A DNA stretch of 44,445 nt from Planctomycetaceae bacterium (GCA_947480055.1 CANKBX010000004.1:1-44445); one strand, 5' to 3'; numbered from the stretch's first letter, positions 21,261 to 30,600 are shown. Translations and numbers: made by a program. The notes: generated by a model from the letters alone, not told the origin.

Positions 21261-22756
21261 AGGTTTTTCTCCGCCGCGCGCAACGCCTCACGCGCCACCA
21301 CGCGATCATCAAAAGGTTTTTTTACCGTGCCCACAATTTGATAGTCCTCGTGCCCCTTGCCAGCGATCAACACCGCGTCGCCAGGACGCGCCATAGCCAC
21401 CGCTTGCATGATGGCATCGCGGCGATCGATTATTTTCAACACTCTGGCTCGACTAGCCGCGGGAACTCCAAGCGCAACTTCATCCACAATGCTCGCGGGA
21501 TCTTCAGTGCGTGGATTATCGCTGGTGATAATGGCAACGTCAGAATGCTCGCTGGCAACCGCCGCCATGCGTGGTCGCTTGGAACGATCGCGATCCCCTC
21601 CGCAACCAAACACCGTGATTAGTTTTCCACCCGCCGCAAGCGCCGGCCGAAGCGCGCGCAACACGTTCAGCAACGCGTCGTCTGTGTGCGCATAATCCAC
21701 CAACACCGCCAAAGGCGAATCCAAATCCGTGACTGGTTCAAGCCGTCCAGGCGGAGCCGAAATAGTGGCTAAACCCGCCTCAATCTGCTCTTTATTGGCG
21801 CCCAACGCCCACGCCGCGGCGGCCGCTTGCGAGGCATTGGTGGCATTGTGGCGGCCCATCACTGGCAAGCGCGCGGAAACTTCGCCCCATGGCCCGCGAA
21901 GGCGAAGACGCATGGATCCAATGCGCGCCTCAAGCACGCTGGCCTCCACATCCAACTGCATGGCGCTTGCGCCAACAACACCGCAACGCAAAACCCGCGC
22001 GCGGCAATCGCGCAACATGCGCGCGTGCATCGGATCATCCGCATTGACAATCGCGATGGCGTCGCCGCGAAGATGTTCAAACAATTTCGCCTTGGCGTTG
22101 GCGTAAGACTCCATGTTGCCGTGGTAATCCAAATGATCGCCTGAAAGATTTGTAAACAGGGCCACCTCAAAGTCAATCTCGGCCACGCGTCCTTGCTCAA
22201 GCGCGTGACTGCTCACCTCCATGGCAACGCCTTTGCAACCATTGTCACGCATGCGCTTTAACAAAGGCGCAATGGCGGCGGCGCCGGGCGTGGTGAGCTC
22301 GGCCGGAGCGCGGGTTTGTCCATCATCAATAAGTATGGTTCCCATCAAGCCAAATTTGCTGCCCGCGGCCAACATCAGTTGCTGCACAAAGAACGCAACG
22401 GTTGTTTTTCCATTTGTGCCAGTAACGCCCAACATTTTCAAGTGTTTTGAGGGAAAGCCCGCGAAGGCGTGCGCCAATGGCGCCAACATGGCGCTTGGAT
22501 TCACGCAGCGATAGGCGACTACTCCCGGAGGAATCGCGTCGTCCATGGCAACCACTAACGCGGATACTCCGGCGCGAACCGCGGCTTCTATGAAAGCGGC
22601 GCCCTGCCCCTTGGAACCAGCGCGTGCCACAAAGAGAGCGCCCGGACGAGCGGCGCGGCTGTCATCGATCACGCTTTGAATTTCAACATCACCAACGCTT
22701 TGAGAGGCGTCGCGCTGAAGACCATTTACTTTTGCGACCAGTTCACTGAGTTTCAT
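21257..22756 (-). CDS. murE: UDP-N-acetylmuramoyl-L-alanyl-D-glutamate--diaminopimelate ligase
   Basis: GVTGTNGKTTVAFFVQQL, AMEVSSHAL, FTNLSGDHLDYHGNMESYANAK, SDNPRTEDP. Start placed at ATG 22756 (MKLSEL); alternative upstream start 22855. Confidence 0.93.
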   Translation of the reverse strand: MKLSELVAKVNGLQRDASQSVGDVEIQSVIDDSRAARPGALFVARAGSKGQGAAFIEAAVRAGVSALVVAMDDAIPPGVVAYRCVNPSAMLAPLAHAFAGFPSKHLKMLGVTGTNGKTTVAFFVQQLMLAAGSKFGLMGTILIDDGQTRAPAELTTPGAAAIAPLLKRMRDNGCKGVAMEVSSHALEQGRVAEIDFEVALFTNLSGDHLDYHGNMESYANAKAKLFEHLRGDAIAIVNADDPMHARMLRDCRARVLRCGVVGASAMQLDVEASVLEARIGSMRLRLRGPWGEVSARLPVMGRHNATNASQAAAAAWALGANKEQIEAGLATISAPPGRLEPVTDLDSPLAVLVDYAHTDDALLNVLRALRPALAAGGKLITVFGCGGDRDRSKRPRMAAVASEHSDVAIITSDNPRTEDPASIVDEVALGVPAASRARVLKIIDRRDAIMQAVAMARPGDAVLIAGKGHEDYQIVGTVKKPFDDRVVAREALRAAEKNL

Positions 22757-22829
22757 TTGTGTGTGTGTGTTGTTGTGTTGGGAGGTTTTCACGCAAGCGC
22801 CAAGCGCGTGCGCTGATAGATTTGATTGT

Positions 22830-23903
22830 TCACAGAATAAGCATGGCGTCGCCATAAGAATAGAAGCGATAGTTCATGTGTTGTGCTAGAGCATAAAGGG
22901 ATTTCAGCCGATCGAGTCCTACCAAGGATCCCACCAAACTTAGCAACGTGCTGCGTGGCAAGTGAAAGTTTGTTAGCAAGGCGTCGACGTGCTTGAACTG
23001 ATACCCCGGCTGAATAAACAAGCGTGATTGCCCATAGAAATCACTGTTTGGCAGCGGATCGGGCAGGCTTTCCAAGGCTCGAACCGTGGTGGTGCCAATC
23101 ACAACCAAACGTCCATTGGGGCGCGTTGATGCGATCTGCGCCAAGGAGGGCGCTGAAACCAAAAATCGCTCCATGTGCATCACGTGGTCGGACAGACGCG
23201 CCGCTTCAACGGGCTTGAAAGTTCCCATGCCAACTTCCAGAGTCACAAAGACTGGCGGTCGTTGCGTGACTTGGTCAACGCGGCGCAAAAGTTCTGGCGT
23301 GAAATGCAATCCCGCGGTGGGCGACGCGACGGAGTGGAATCGATTGTCTTGACCAAACGTGGTTCTATATCGGGCGCGATCAAAGGCATCGCTTTGCGCG
23401 CGCTCGCCCCGGGCGCGCAAAATATATGGCGGCAAAGGAGTGCGTCCACATTCCTCAAGCGCTTGCGATGAATCCACTTCATCAACGAACTCGACAACCC
23501 AGCCATCGGATTCTTTTTCCAAACAACGCAATGTCGCGCCCGCATTGCCGCTTTCATGTTGCAAGCGCAAGCGATCGCCAGCGCAAAACTTTCGGCTGTT
23601 CTTGGCCATCAGCAACCAAGTTCCATCTGCGCGTTTTTCAGCCAATAAACCTTCAAATTCACGGCCATCGTGTTCGCGTTTCAGCACCACGCGCGCCGAC
23701 GCCACCTGGGTTTCATTCAATACCAATTGATCGCCTTGGCGAAGCCACTGTGGCAAATCGGATACCCGCGCGTGGATGATTTCTTCATTGTCGCGTCGCA
23801 CCACCATCAGGCGCGCGCTGTCGCGTGGTTCGGCCGGCATGGTTGCGATCAAATGTTGCGAGAATGGATATTCCAAATCTTCCAATCGCAAATCCGCTTG
23901 CAT
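22830..23903 (-). CDS. queA: S-adenosylmethionine:tRNA ribosyltransferase-isomerase
   Basis: LEDLEYPFSQHLIATMPAEPRDSARLMVV, SVASPTAGLHFTPELL, VTLEVGMGTFKPVEA, TNFHLPRSTLL. Start chosen at Met-26 of the ORF. Confidence 0.95.
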   Translation of the reverse strand: MQADLRLEDLEYPFSQHLIATMPAEPRDSARLMVVRRDNEEIIHARVSDLPQWLRQGDQLVLNETQVASARVVLKREHDGREFEGLLAEKRADGTWLLMAKNSRKFCAGDRLRLQHESGNAGATLRCLEKESDGWVVEFVDEVDSSQALEECGRTPLPPYILRARGERAQSDAFDRARYRTTFGQDNRFHSVASPTAGLHFTPELLRRVDQVTQRPPVFVTLEVGMGTFKPVEAARLSDHVMHMERFLVSAPSLAQIASTRPNGRLVVIGTTTVRALESLPDPLPNSDFYGQSRLFIQPGYQFKHVDALLTNFHLPRSTLLSLVGSLVGLDRLKSLYALAQHMNYRFYSYGDAMLIL

Positions 23904-24000
23904 ATTCAAATTTGATTGCGAAGGCGATGTCAAGCCAACCCCACATGTGGCGGCACGCCAAATAAGGAGTTGTCGCAACCGCGATGAAAATACATCTTGC

Positions 24001-24990
24001 TCACGCCTGCTCCTTGCGCGGCGCCGAGGTCATGCGTTGACCCGCCTGAATGGATCGACCTCTACAAAAATCTTGCCAAGCCATGGCGCGGCCACCAACG
24101 GGTTGCACTTGCATGATTTCAATGGCGCCCACTGCGCAAGCCACAAATCCTCCTTGCAATATTTCGCCCGGTAAATTTGCACCTGGTAAATTTGCACCTG
24201 GCGCATTTTCGCTTGGCGCAGCGCTCAAAGCCGCGCCATTCACTGAAACTTCGCGCACCCGCAGCAACCGAATCGGCTCGCCGGAAATTTCCGCGTCGCA
24301 CCCTGGCCACGGCGCCAAACCATGGATTCGACAGCGGACCAACGGCGCTGTTTGCGCAAAATCAACATAGGCCTCGCTCTTGGAAAGTTTCATGGCGCGC
24401 GTGGCATGGGCTTCAATTTGCTCCTGCCCGATGATCGCGCCAACGCGCGCACGCTCAATGGTTTGCAGCATCATCTCAACGCTGTCGCGCGCGATTCGAT
24501 CATGCAACTCTCCGGCGGTTTCCGTCGCGCCCAATTCAAAATCATGCCTGGCATAAATCGCGCCGGCATCCATGCGCTCCGCCACCGCCATGGCGCACGC
24601 GGTAATCCGCTGCTCGCCCGCCATCATGGCCCGCTGAATCGGCGCGGCTCCACGCCACTTGGGCAGCGCCGATGGATGCAAATTGATGGCCACGCGATCC
24701 GCGATCAATTCGGGCAGCAACTTTTGTCCAAACGCGATCACCACGATCACCTTGGCGCGCGCGCATTGATCGCGCGTTTCAAGTTGATTGGCATTGTCGG
24801 TGCGGATTAATTTCAATCCACATTCAAGCGCCGCAACGGAGATTGGCGTGGGCGTGCTCACACGTCCGCGCCCCGCGGGACGATCAGGCTGGCTTACAAC
24901 AACATCAATACAGCCACGCCGGGCGAGTTCTTGCAAGCAAGGAACACCCAAACTTCCGCTGCCAAAAAACACCACGTTTGCCTGGTCCAC
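24001..24990 (-). CDS. fmt: Methionyl-tRNA formyltransferase
   Basis: VVFFGSGSLGVPCLQEL, INLHPSALPKWRGAAPIQRAMMAGE, VRCRIHGLAPWPG; GTG start abutting the def stop. Confidence 0.93.
   Translation of the reverse strand: MDQANVVFFGSGSLGVPCLQELARRGCIDVVVSQPDRPAGRGRVSTPTPISVAALECGLKLIRTDNANQLETRDQCARAKVIVVIAFGQKLLPELIADRVAINLHPSALPKWRGAAPIQRAMMAGEQRITACAMAVAERMDAGAIYARHDFELGATETAGELHDRIARDSVEMMLQTIERARVGAIIGQEQIEAHATRAMKLSKSEAYVDFAQTAPLVRCRIHGLAPWPGCDAEISGEPIRLLRVREVSVNGAALSAAPSENAPGANLPGANLPGEILQGGFVACAVGAIEIMQVQPVGGRAMAWQDFCRGRSIQAGQRMTSAPRKEQA
24161..24214. repeat. 15-bp tandem repeat inside fmt
   Basis: GGTAAATTTGCACCT twice perfectly (24170-24184, 24185-24199) flanked by degenerate units. 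Confidence 0.9.
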
Positions 24991-25518
24991 TTACAGACCC
25001 GCTTCGCGTTCAAGTTCTTTGATCATCTTGCGCGTGCGCAAACGATCGATCGGCGACATGCGATCAATGATCAGCATTCCATCCAAGTGGTCAAACTCAT
25101 GCTGCCACACGCGCGCGGGAAACGCGTCGCTTTCCAGATGCACAACATTTCCATCCAGATCTATCGCGTCGATGGCGACAAAAGTTGGTCGACGAATCAT
25201 TCCACGAATCGCGGGCAAACTTAAACAACCTTCGTCATATGGAATCAAATCGCCGTCCAACTTGCTCAGCACCGGATTGATGAACACGCGTTCTGGAACG
25301 CCGTCATCGGGTCGCGCCTCTGTTATGAAAAGTCGCAACGACTCGCCCACTTGTGGCGCCGCCAATCCCGCGCCCTCCTCCTCGCGCATCAATCGAAACA
25401 TGTCCGCCACCAAATCGCGAATGGATTTGGTGACTTTGGGGATCGCTTTGGCTTTCATGCGCAAAATCGGATCGGGATAGGTCAAGATAAAACGTTGGTG
25501 ATTGGTCACGCAACCCAT
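24991..25518 (-). CDS. def: Peptide deformylase
   Basis: Motifs GAGLAAPQVG, EGCLSLP and WQHEFDHLDG. SD GGGAG upstream. Confidence 0.96.
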   Translation of the reverse strand: MGCVTNHQRFILTYPDPILRMKAKAIPKVTKSIRDLVADMFRLMREEEGAGLAAPQVGESLRLFITEARPDDGVPERVFINPVLSKLDGDLIPYDEGCLSLPAIRGMIRRPTFVAIDAIDLDGNVVHLESDAFPARVWQHEFDHLDGMLIIDRMSPIDRLRTRKMIKELEREAGL

Positions 25519-25544
25519 CGTAATTCACTCCCGTATTCTGCGTT

Positions 25545-25619
25545 GACCCCAAGCCCGTAAGGGCTTACCTTTGACACTCCAAGTGAGGGTCTGATCACGC
25601 ATGCGCAAGCATTGATCAG
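25545..25619 (+). promoter_or_regulatory. Candidate structured 5' leader of the TPR-protein gene
   Basis: Base-paired segments found by eye: GACCC/GGGTC (25545-49/25587-91), AAGCCC-GTAA-GGGCTT (25551-66), CACT-CCA-AGTG (25575-85), CTGATCA-CGC-ATGC-GCAA-GCAT-TGATCAG (25591-25619). TATTCT box at 25534-39; SD AGGAG 25641-45. Confidence 0.4.
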
Positions 25620-25654
25620 GCAATATTCAAGCATGTATTTAGGAGCAGTCGCGA

Positions 25655-27145
25655 ATGTTTAATTGGAAAAAAAGTGGTGATGCCTCCGCAAAAGCGGATG
25701 AGAAAGCCGCCAAGGGCGTGGTGGAACCACAACCTGAAAAAGCCGCCAAATTTTTTCAGCACGCCACCTCCATGGTGAAAAATGGAAACTTTGAATACGC
25801 CCTGAATCTTTTTTCCAGCGCCATCAAACTTGATCCAGGAAACATGGCCTTCCATCAAGCCATGTTTGACGCGGCGAAAAGTTTCATACAAGGTGGCGGC
25901 AAGCCAGCCTCAGGCAAGGAAATCAAAACGGTTGATGATGGCGTGGGTGGAAATATGTCCAAGCTGGCGGCGGCCGAATACATTTGGATGCGCGACTTGA
26001 ACAATCTTCCAGCGTTGATGAAGTTTCTGGAATTTTCTGGAAAATTATCCATGCAGGAACTTGGTCGATGGCTCGCGCCCATGACATTGAATTTGGTGCG
26101 CGCGCAGCAAAGAAAAAAACCAAGCAAGAGTTTGTGGATCCAAGCCAAGGATCTTTTCTCAACCGTGGACGCTTGGAACGAGGCCTTCGCTTGTGGCGAA
26201 GAAGCGGTACGTTTGGATCCTTCCGACGGAAAGTTGGTTTCCGAACTCAAGCAACTCACAGCGGCGCGCGCCATTCAACAAGGTGGCTACAACAACAATC
26301 AAGATGGTGGTTTCCGCGGCAACATTAAAGACGCCGACAAACAGCGCGCACTGCAAGAGCAGGACAGCATCGCGGCGGGCGGCGATACTGATTTGCGAAA
26401 TCTTGAGCGCGCGAAATTGGACTGGGAAACAAACCCTGCACTTGCCGAAAACGTGCAGAAATACGCCACTTTGCTGAGGCGCGTGGGCACCGCCGACGCG
26501 GAAGAAAAATCCCATGAAGTGTATTTGGACGGTTTCAATCGCCTCAGTGAATATCGATTTCGAATGGCCGCGGGAGATATTCGCATCGCGCAATCTCGAC
26601 GCAAGTTGCGCGAGGCTGAAGCGGCGCTTGCAAAAGATCCATCCAATGAAAGTCTGAAACAATCCGTCACGGACACTCGCAACAATTGCCTAGAACTTGA
26701 GGGCAGCGAATACGCGGGGCGCATGGAGAAGTATCCAACCGATCGCAGCCTGAAGGCGGAAGTTGGACGAATCTGGTTTGAACTTGGCCGCTTTGAAGAC
26801 GCCATGCCTTGCTTTCAAGCCGCCAAGGATGAGGCCAAGTGTCGCTTGAACGCGGCGCACATGTTGGGAAAATGTTTCGCCGCAGAAGGCTGGCACGTGG
26901 AGGCCATTGGCGAATTCCGCGAGGCGCTTCAAGTGCTTGACGCCACCGGCGCCGACCGCGAATTGGACATTCGTTACGACTTGATGAACAGTTTGATTGA
27001 GCAATCGCGCGGCGACAAATCGGCCGGTCCCGCCAAGGAAGCCGCCGAAATTTGCTCGGCAATTCTGCGCAAAAATATTGGCTACAAGGACATCCGCGAC
27101 AAGCGCAAATTGATCGACACCGTCATCAAGGAATTGGGCGGCTGA
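25655..27145 (+). CDS. TPR-like repeat protein of unknown function
   Basis: 496 aa; N-terminal KFFQHATSMVKNGNFEYALNLFSSAIKLDPGN is TPR-like; C-terminal RFEDAMPCFQAAKDEAKCRLNAAHMLGKCFAAEGWHVEAIGEFREAL. Confidence 0.75.
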   Translation: MFNWKKSGDASAKADEKAAKGVVEPQPEKAAKFFQHATSMVKNGNFEYALNLFSSAIKLDPGNMAFHQAMFDAAKSFIQGGGKPASGKEIKTVDDGVGGNMSKLAAAEYIWMRDLNNLPALMKFLEFSGKLSMQELGRWLAPMTLNLVRAQQRKKPSKSLWIQAKDLFSTVDAWNEAFACGEEAVRLDPSDGKLVSELKQLTAARAIQQGGYNNNQDGGFRGNIKDADKQRALQEQDSIAAGGDTDLRNLERAKLDWETNPALAENVQKYATLLRRVGTADAEEKSHEVYLDGFNRLSEYRFRMAAGDIRIAQSRRKLREAEAALAKDPSNESLKQSVTDTRNNCLELEGSEYAGRMEKYPTDRSLKAEVGRIWFELGRFEDAMPCFQAAKDEAKCRLNAAHMLGKCFAAEGWHVEAIGEFREALQVLDATGADRELDIRYDLMNSLIEQSRGDKSAGPAKEAAEICSAILRKNIGYKDIRDKRKLIDTVIKELGG

Positions 27146-27924
27146 TGCCTGCCCGCATTGGCGCGGATTTGCAGGGTCAGCAAAGCACAAATCTAAAAGC
27201 GGTCGCGGTCATTCCCGCGCGTTGGGGTAGCGTGAGATTTCCTGGCAAGCCAATGGCGCTGCTCGCGGGCACGCCAATTATTGTCCATGTCTGCGCGCAG
27301 GCCGCCAAGGCCAAGCACATTCAACGCGTGGTTGTGGCCACGGATGACCAACGCATTTTCGACGCGGTCACCAAGGCCGGCTTTCATGCGCAACTCACAC
27401 GCGCGGATCATTTCAACGGAACAAGTCGCATTGCGGAAGTTGCGCGCGACATGGACGCCGACATCATTGTGAATGTGCAAGGCGACGAACCGCGCATCGA
27501 ACCAGAGTTGATCGATCTTGCCATTGAAGCGCTGCACAATGCGGGCGCGCATGTTCCAGTGGCCACCGTTGCGAGTCCGTTCATGCCCGGTGAAGACCCG
27601 CGCGATCCCAACTTGGTCAAGGTCGCAATCGCCGCCAATGGACACGCTTTGTACTTCAGCCGCGCGCTGATTCCATTTCAGCGCGACGCAACAATTCCGG
27701 GCGCGCCCCCGCTCAAGCATGTGGGTTTATACGTGTATCGCCGCGAATTCCTGCCGAAATTCATCGCGCTCAAACCCACTCCATTGGAGCTCACTGAAAA
27801 CCTTGAGCAACTTCGCATTTTGGAACACGGCTTTGACATCGCTGTCGCCGTGGGCCACGCGCGCTTTCACGGAGTGGACACGCCTGAGCAACTCGCCAAA
27901 CTAGAGGCGCTCACAAATCCGTGA
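27145..27924 (+). CDS. kdsB: 3-deoxy-manno-octulosonate cytidylyltransferase
   Basis: AVIPARWGSVRFPGKPMALLAGTPII, VVVATDDQRI, DIIVNVQGDEPRIEPELID, GLYVYRREFL, LEQLRILEHG. ATG overlaps upstream stop (TGATG). Confidence 0.94.
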   Translation: MPARIGADLQGQQSTNLKAVAVIPARWGSVRFPGKPMALLAGTPIIVHVCAQAAKAKHIQRVVVATDDQRIFDAVTKAGFHAQLTRADHFNGTSRIAEVARDMDADIIVNVQGDEPRIEPELIDLAIEALHNAGAHVPVATVASPFMPGEDPRDPNLVKVAIAANGHALYFSRALIPFQRDATIPGAPPLKHVGLYVYRREFLPKFIALKPTPLELTENLEQLRILEHGFDIAVAVGHARFHGVDTPEQLAKLEALTNP

Positions 27925-28023
27925 AGTAGCGGCGCAACTTTGCACGCTCACTTGATGCGCAAAAAAATATCCACGCGCATTCCACGCAGCTCAATTGCAT
28001 TCACCGTCACATTCACCAAATCA

Positions 28024-30600
28024 TCAACTATTGATGCGCTTCACCCAATCAGCCGCGGCCTCGCGCACATCGGGATCGGGATCGCTCTTGGACATTGCCT
28101 CCAAGCGCGGCAGCGCGTCCTTGGATTTCAAAGTCACAAGCGTCTCCGCGCTGGCGCGCCGTGCGCCACGCTCAGGATCATCAAGCCATGAAATCAGTTG
28201 CGCGATCGCCGCGATTCGAGCGGGATCCTTCTCATCTTTAGAAACCAATTTTCCAACCGTTTCAATCGCCGCGCCGCGCGCGCGGTCATACCCGCCAAGC
28301 GATCCGAACTTCAGCGCTTGCGGCAACGCCTTGCTTGCCTCGAATTTTCCCAAAGCGCGCATGGCCGATTGCTGAATTTGTTGCTGATGGCTTGGCATTT
28401 CAGCCGCGGCAAGAATGGCGTCCACACTTTCCTTGGCCTCCAATTTGGACAACATATCAATCGCATTTTTACGGCAAAGATCGCTGGAATCGGCCTCTAA
28501 TTGCTTCATCAATATTGGAATTGATTTCTCTTTGGCAAGCGAAGCCGTGGCCAATGTCAACGCGCCGCGCACGCGCGGATCTTTCGGTGGCGCGTCAAGC
28601 AACCTTCCAATGCTCGCCGCGCTGTCGGCGTTCTTGAAGTCCGCGATCGAATCAATGCACTCGCCGCGAATCTTTCTTCGATCCAATTCATTCATGGCAA
28701 TCTCCTGCAGCACCGCGATGGTGTCTGGCGATCCGTCTCCACGCAACGCCTCCACCGCTTGCCGACGCGACGCCATGGTTGGACCATTCTTTGCCTGCGC
28801 CCGCAACCAATCCATTGGCCAATCCATCTTCAATGTTTTCAGCGCCGCAAGCCGCGGATCAAACGCCACCCACTGCGGCGGTCCATCAAGTGGAATTTCA
28901 ATCTCCGCCGTTCGGTCACGCCATTCCCACGCGATGGTCTTCTCGCCCGAAGCTGTGCGCACGCAAATTGGAGTGCTCACGCGCATGGCCGGAGTGCGCT
29001 CATCAATCTTCTGCGTCTGCTCCGCCTTGATCTTCAACATGCGCGTGGCCGCGTCGTAAGTTGCCTTGGTGGAAATATTGGGGCAACCCGGACGAATGCA
29101 CCATTGATCAAAGAACCACTCCAAGCCAAGCCCGCTGGCCTGCTCAAGGGCGATCCTAAAATCACTTGTTTCCGCGGTGGAAAGCCCAAATTTGGCCATG
29201 TACGCATGAACGCCCTTGTAAAAAATTTCATCGCCCAGCATCTCGCGCAACATGTGCAAAATACTGGCGCCCTTTGGATATGGATTGGCCGCGCGACCAA
29301 ATGTTTCACCGGCGTTTTTATAAATGGGGCTGACCATGCCAAGCGCGTTGTCACTCTTATCGCCCTTGGCCACGCCAGCGTTGTCAAGCATGGAATCAAA
29401 ATATCCATCTGGTCCATCACGCTCCTCCATCCACAGCGCGTTGCCATATGTGGCCCATCCTTCATTGAGCCAAATGTCCGCCCAACTTTTGCACGTGATG
29501 AAATCGCCGGTCCATTGATGGCACAACTCGTGGCTGATCAAACCATCCAGGTCCTCTTCTTGTGCGGCCGCCTCGCTCAGAATGGCTGACGGATACATGT
29601 TGGTCACGCTTGTATTTTCCATGCCACCAGAACCAAAGTTGCGCACCAACAATTGGTCGTACTTCGCCCATGGATATTTTTGACCAAACACTTTTTCAAA
29701 TAGCGCGATCATGCGATCCGTGCGGCCGTAGGTTCGCTCCACATCACCGGCGCGTTCTTTGGGAACCCACACATGCATGGGCACGCCCGACAACGGACTC
29801 TGCAAAGGCACCGCTTCAAGATCGCCCACCACCACGCTGACCAAGTAGGCAACATGGGGCTTTTCCTGCAGGTAATCCCATATTTCACGATCGCCTTTGG
29901 TGACATGTTCAATCAACTTTCCATTGCCGCTCACGGTCATTCCCTTGGGAACATCCACCACAAGCTCGGTGCTCTGACGAACATTTGGAAAGTCGTGGCA
30001 TGGAAACCAATAATGATTTCCCTCTGTCTGGCCTTGCGTGTGAACTTGTGGTCCATATCCAGCGCGATCAGGGTACGCCGGCGAAAAAGTCATTCCATCA
30101 GTTGGCCGCGAAATGGTGTACGCCACTTCAATCACGCTGGACTTGTCGCTCGGCAGTGGCTTGGCGAACTTCATCGTCAAGTTCTTTCCATCGCTATAAA
30201 ATTCCGTCGCCGCGCCATCCAATTTCACCGATACGATCTTCAAACCATCGGCGTTCAACTTTAAACTTTCAACAGGCACGCCAATGGGTCGCACTGTGTA
30301 GGTCGCCACCGCATCGGCTTCTGGCGCCACCACATCCGCGAAACGCAGCGCAATCTTCACGCGCTCATAGTTCACCATTGGGTTGGGCGGCCAATTACGG
30401 GAATCCGAACCACTGGCTTCATTCCACGCCTGCCCAGAACCCTTGACTGGCGTACGCATCGCGTGCTCAAGCCGATGCTGCATGCAACCGCATTCAAATC
30501 CCCAACCTAAACCGGCGTCTTCCGCGTTGGCGGGCGCGCTCACGGCTCCTGCAACAAGCGCCATGAAGCTCAAAGCACGTTCAATATGCGTATTTCTCAT
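28024..30600 (-). CDS. Secreted M1-family aminopeptidase with C-terminal HEAT-like repeats
   Basis: GSGGMENTSVTNMYP, HELCHQWTGDF (HExxH), NEGWATYGN; C-terminal VEALRGDGSPDTIAVL.../ADSAASIGRLL repeats. ORF trimmed to ATG 30600 (signal peptide ...APANA). Confidence 0.92.
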   Translation of the reverse strand: MRNTHIERALSFMALVAGAVSAPANAEDAGLGWGFECGCMQHRLEHAMRTPVKGSGQAWNEASGSDSRNWPPNPMVNYERVKIALRFADVVAPEADAVATYTVRPIGVPVESLKLNADGLKIVSVKLDGAATEFYSDGKNLTMKFAKPLPSDKSSVIEVAYTISRPTDGMTFSPAYPDRAGYGPQVHTQGQTEGNHYWFPCHDFPNVRQSTELVVDVPKGMTVSGNGKLIEHVTKGDREIWDYLQEKPHVAYLVSVVVGDLEAVPLQSPLSGVPMHVWVPKERAGDVERTYGRTDRMIALFEKVFGQKYPWAKYDQLLVRNFGSGGMENTSVTNMYPSAILSEAAAQEEDLDGLISHELCHQWTGDFITCKSWADIWLNEGWATYGNALWMEERDGPDGYFDSMLDNAGVAKGDKSDNALGMVSPIYKNAGETFGRAANPYPKGASILHMLREMLGDEIFYKGVHAYMAKFGLSTAETSDFRIALEQASGLGLEWFFDQWCIRPGCPNISTKATYDAATRMLKIKAEQTQKIDERTPAMRVSTPICVRTASGEKTIAWEWRDRTAEIEIPLDGPPQWVAFDPRLAALKTLKMDWPMDWLRAQAKNGPTMASRRQAVEALRGDGSPDTIAVLQEIAMNELDRRKIRGECIDSIADFKNADSAASIGRLLDAPPKDPRVRGALTLATASLAKEKSIPILMKQLEADSSDLCRKNAIDMLSKLEAKESVDAILAAAEMPSHQQQIQQSAMRALGKFEASKALPQALKFGSLGGYDRARGAAIETVGKLVSKDEKDPARIAAIAQLISWLDDPERGARRASAETLVTLKSKDALPRLEAMSKSDPDPDVREAAADWVKRINS

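Noticed and set aside
25571-25599. TTGACA at 25571 as a -35 box for the TPR gene
   Set aside because: No acceptable -10 at 16-18 nt downstream; TATTCT at 25534 is a better core element, though unproven.
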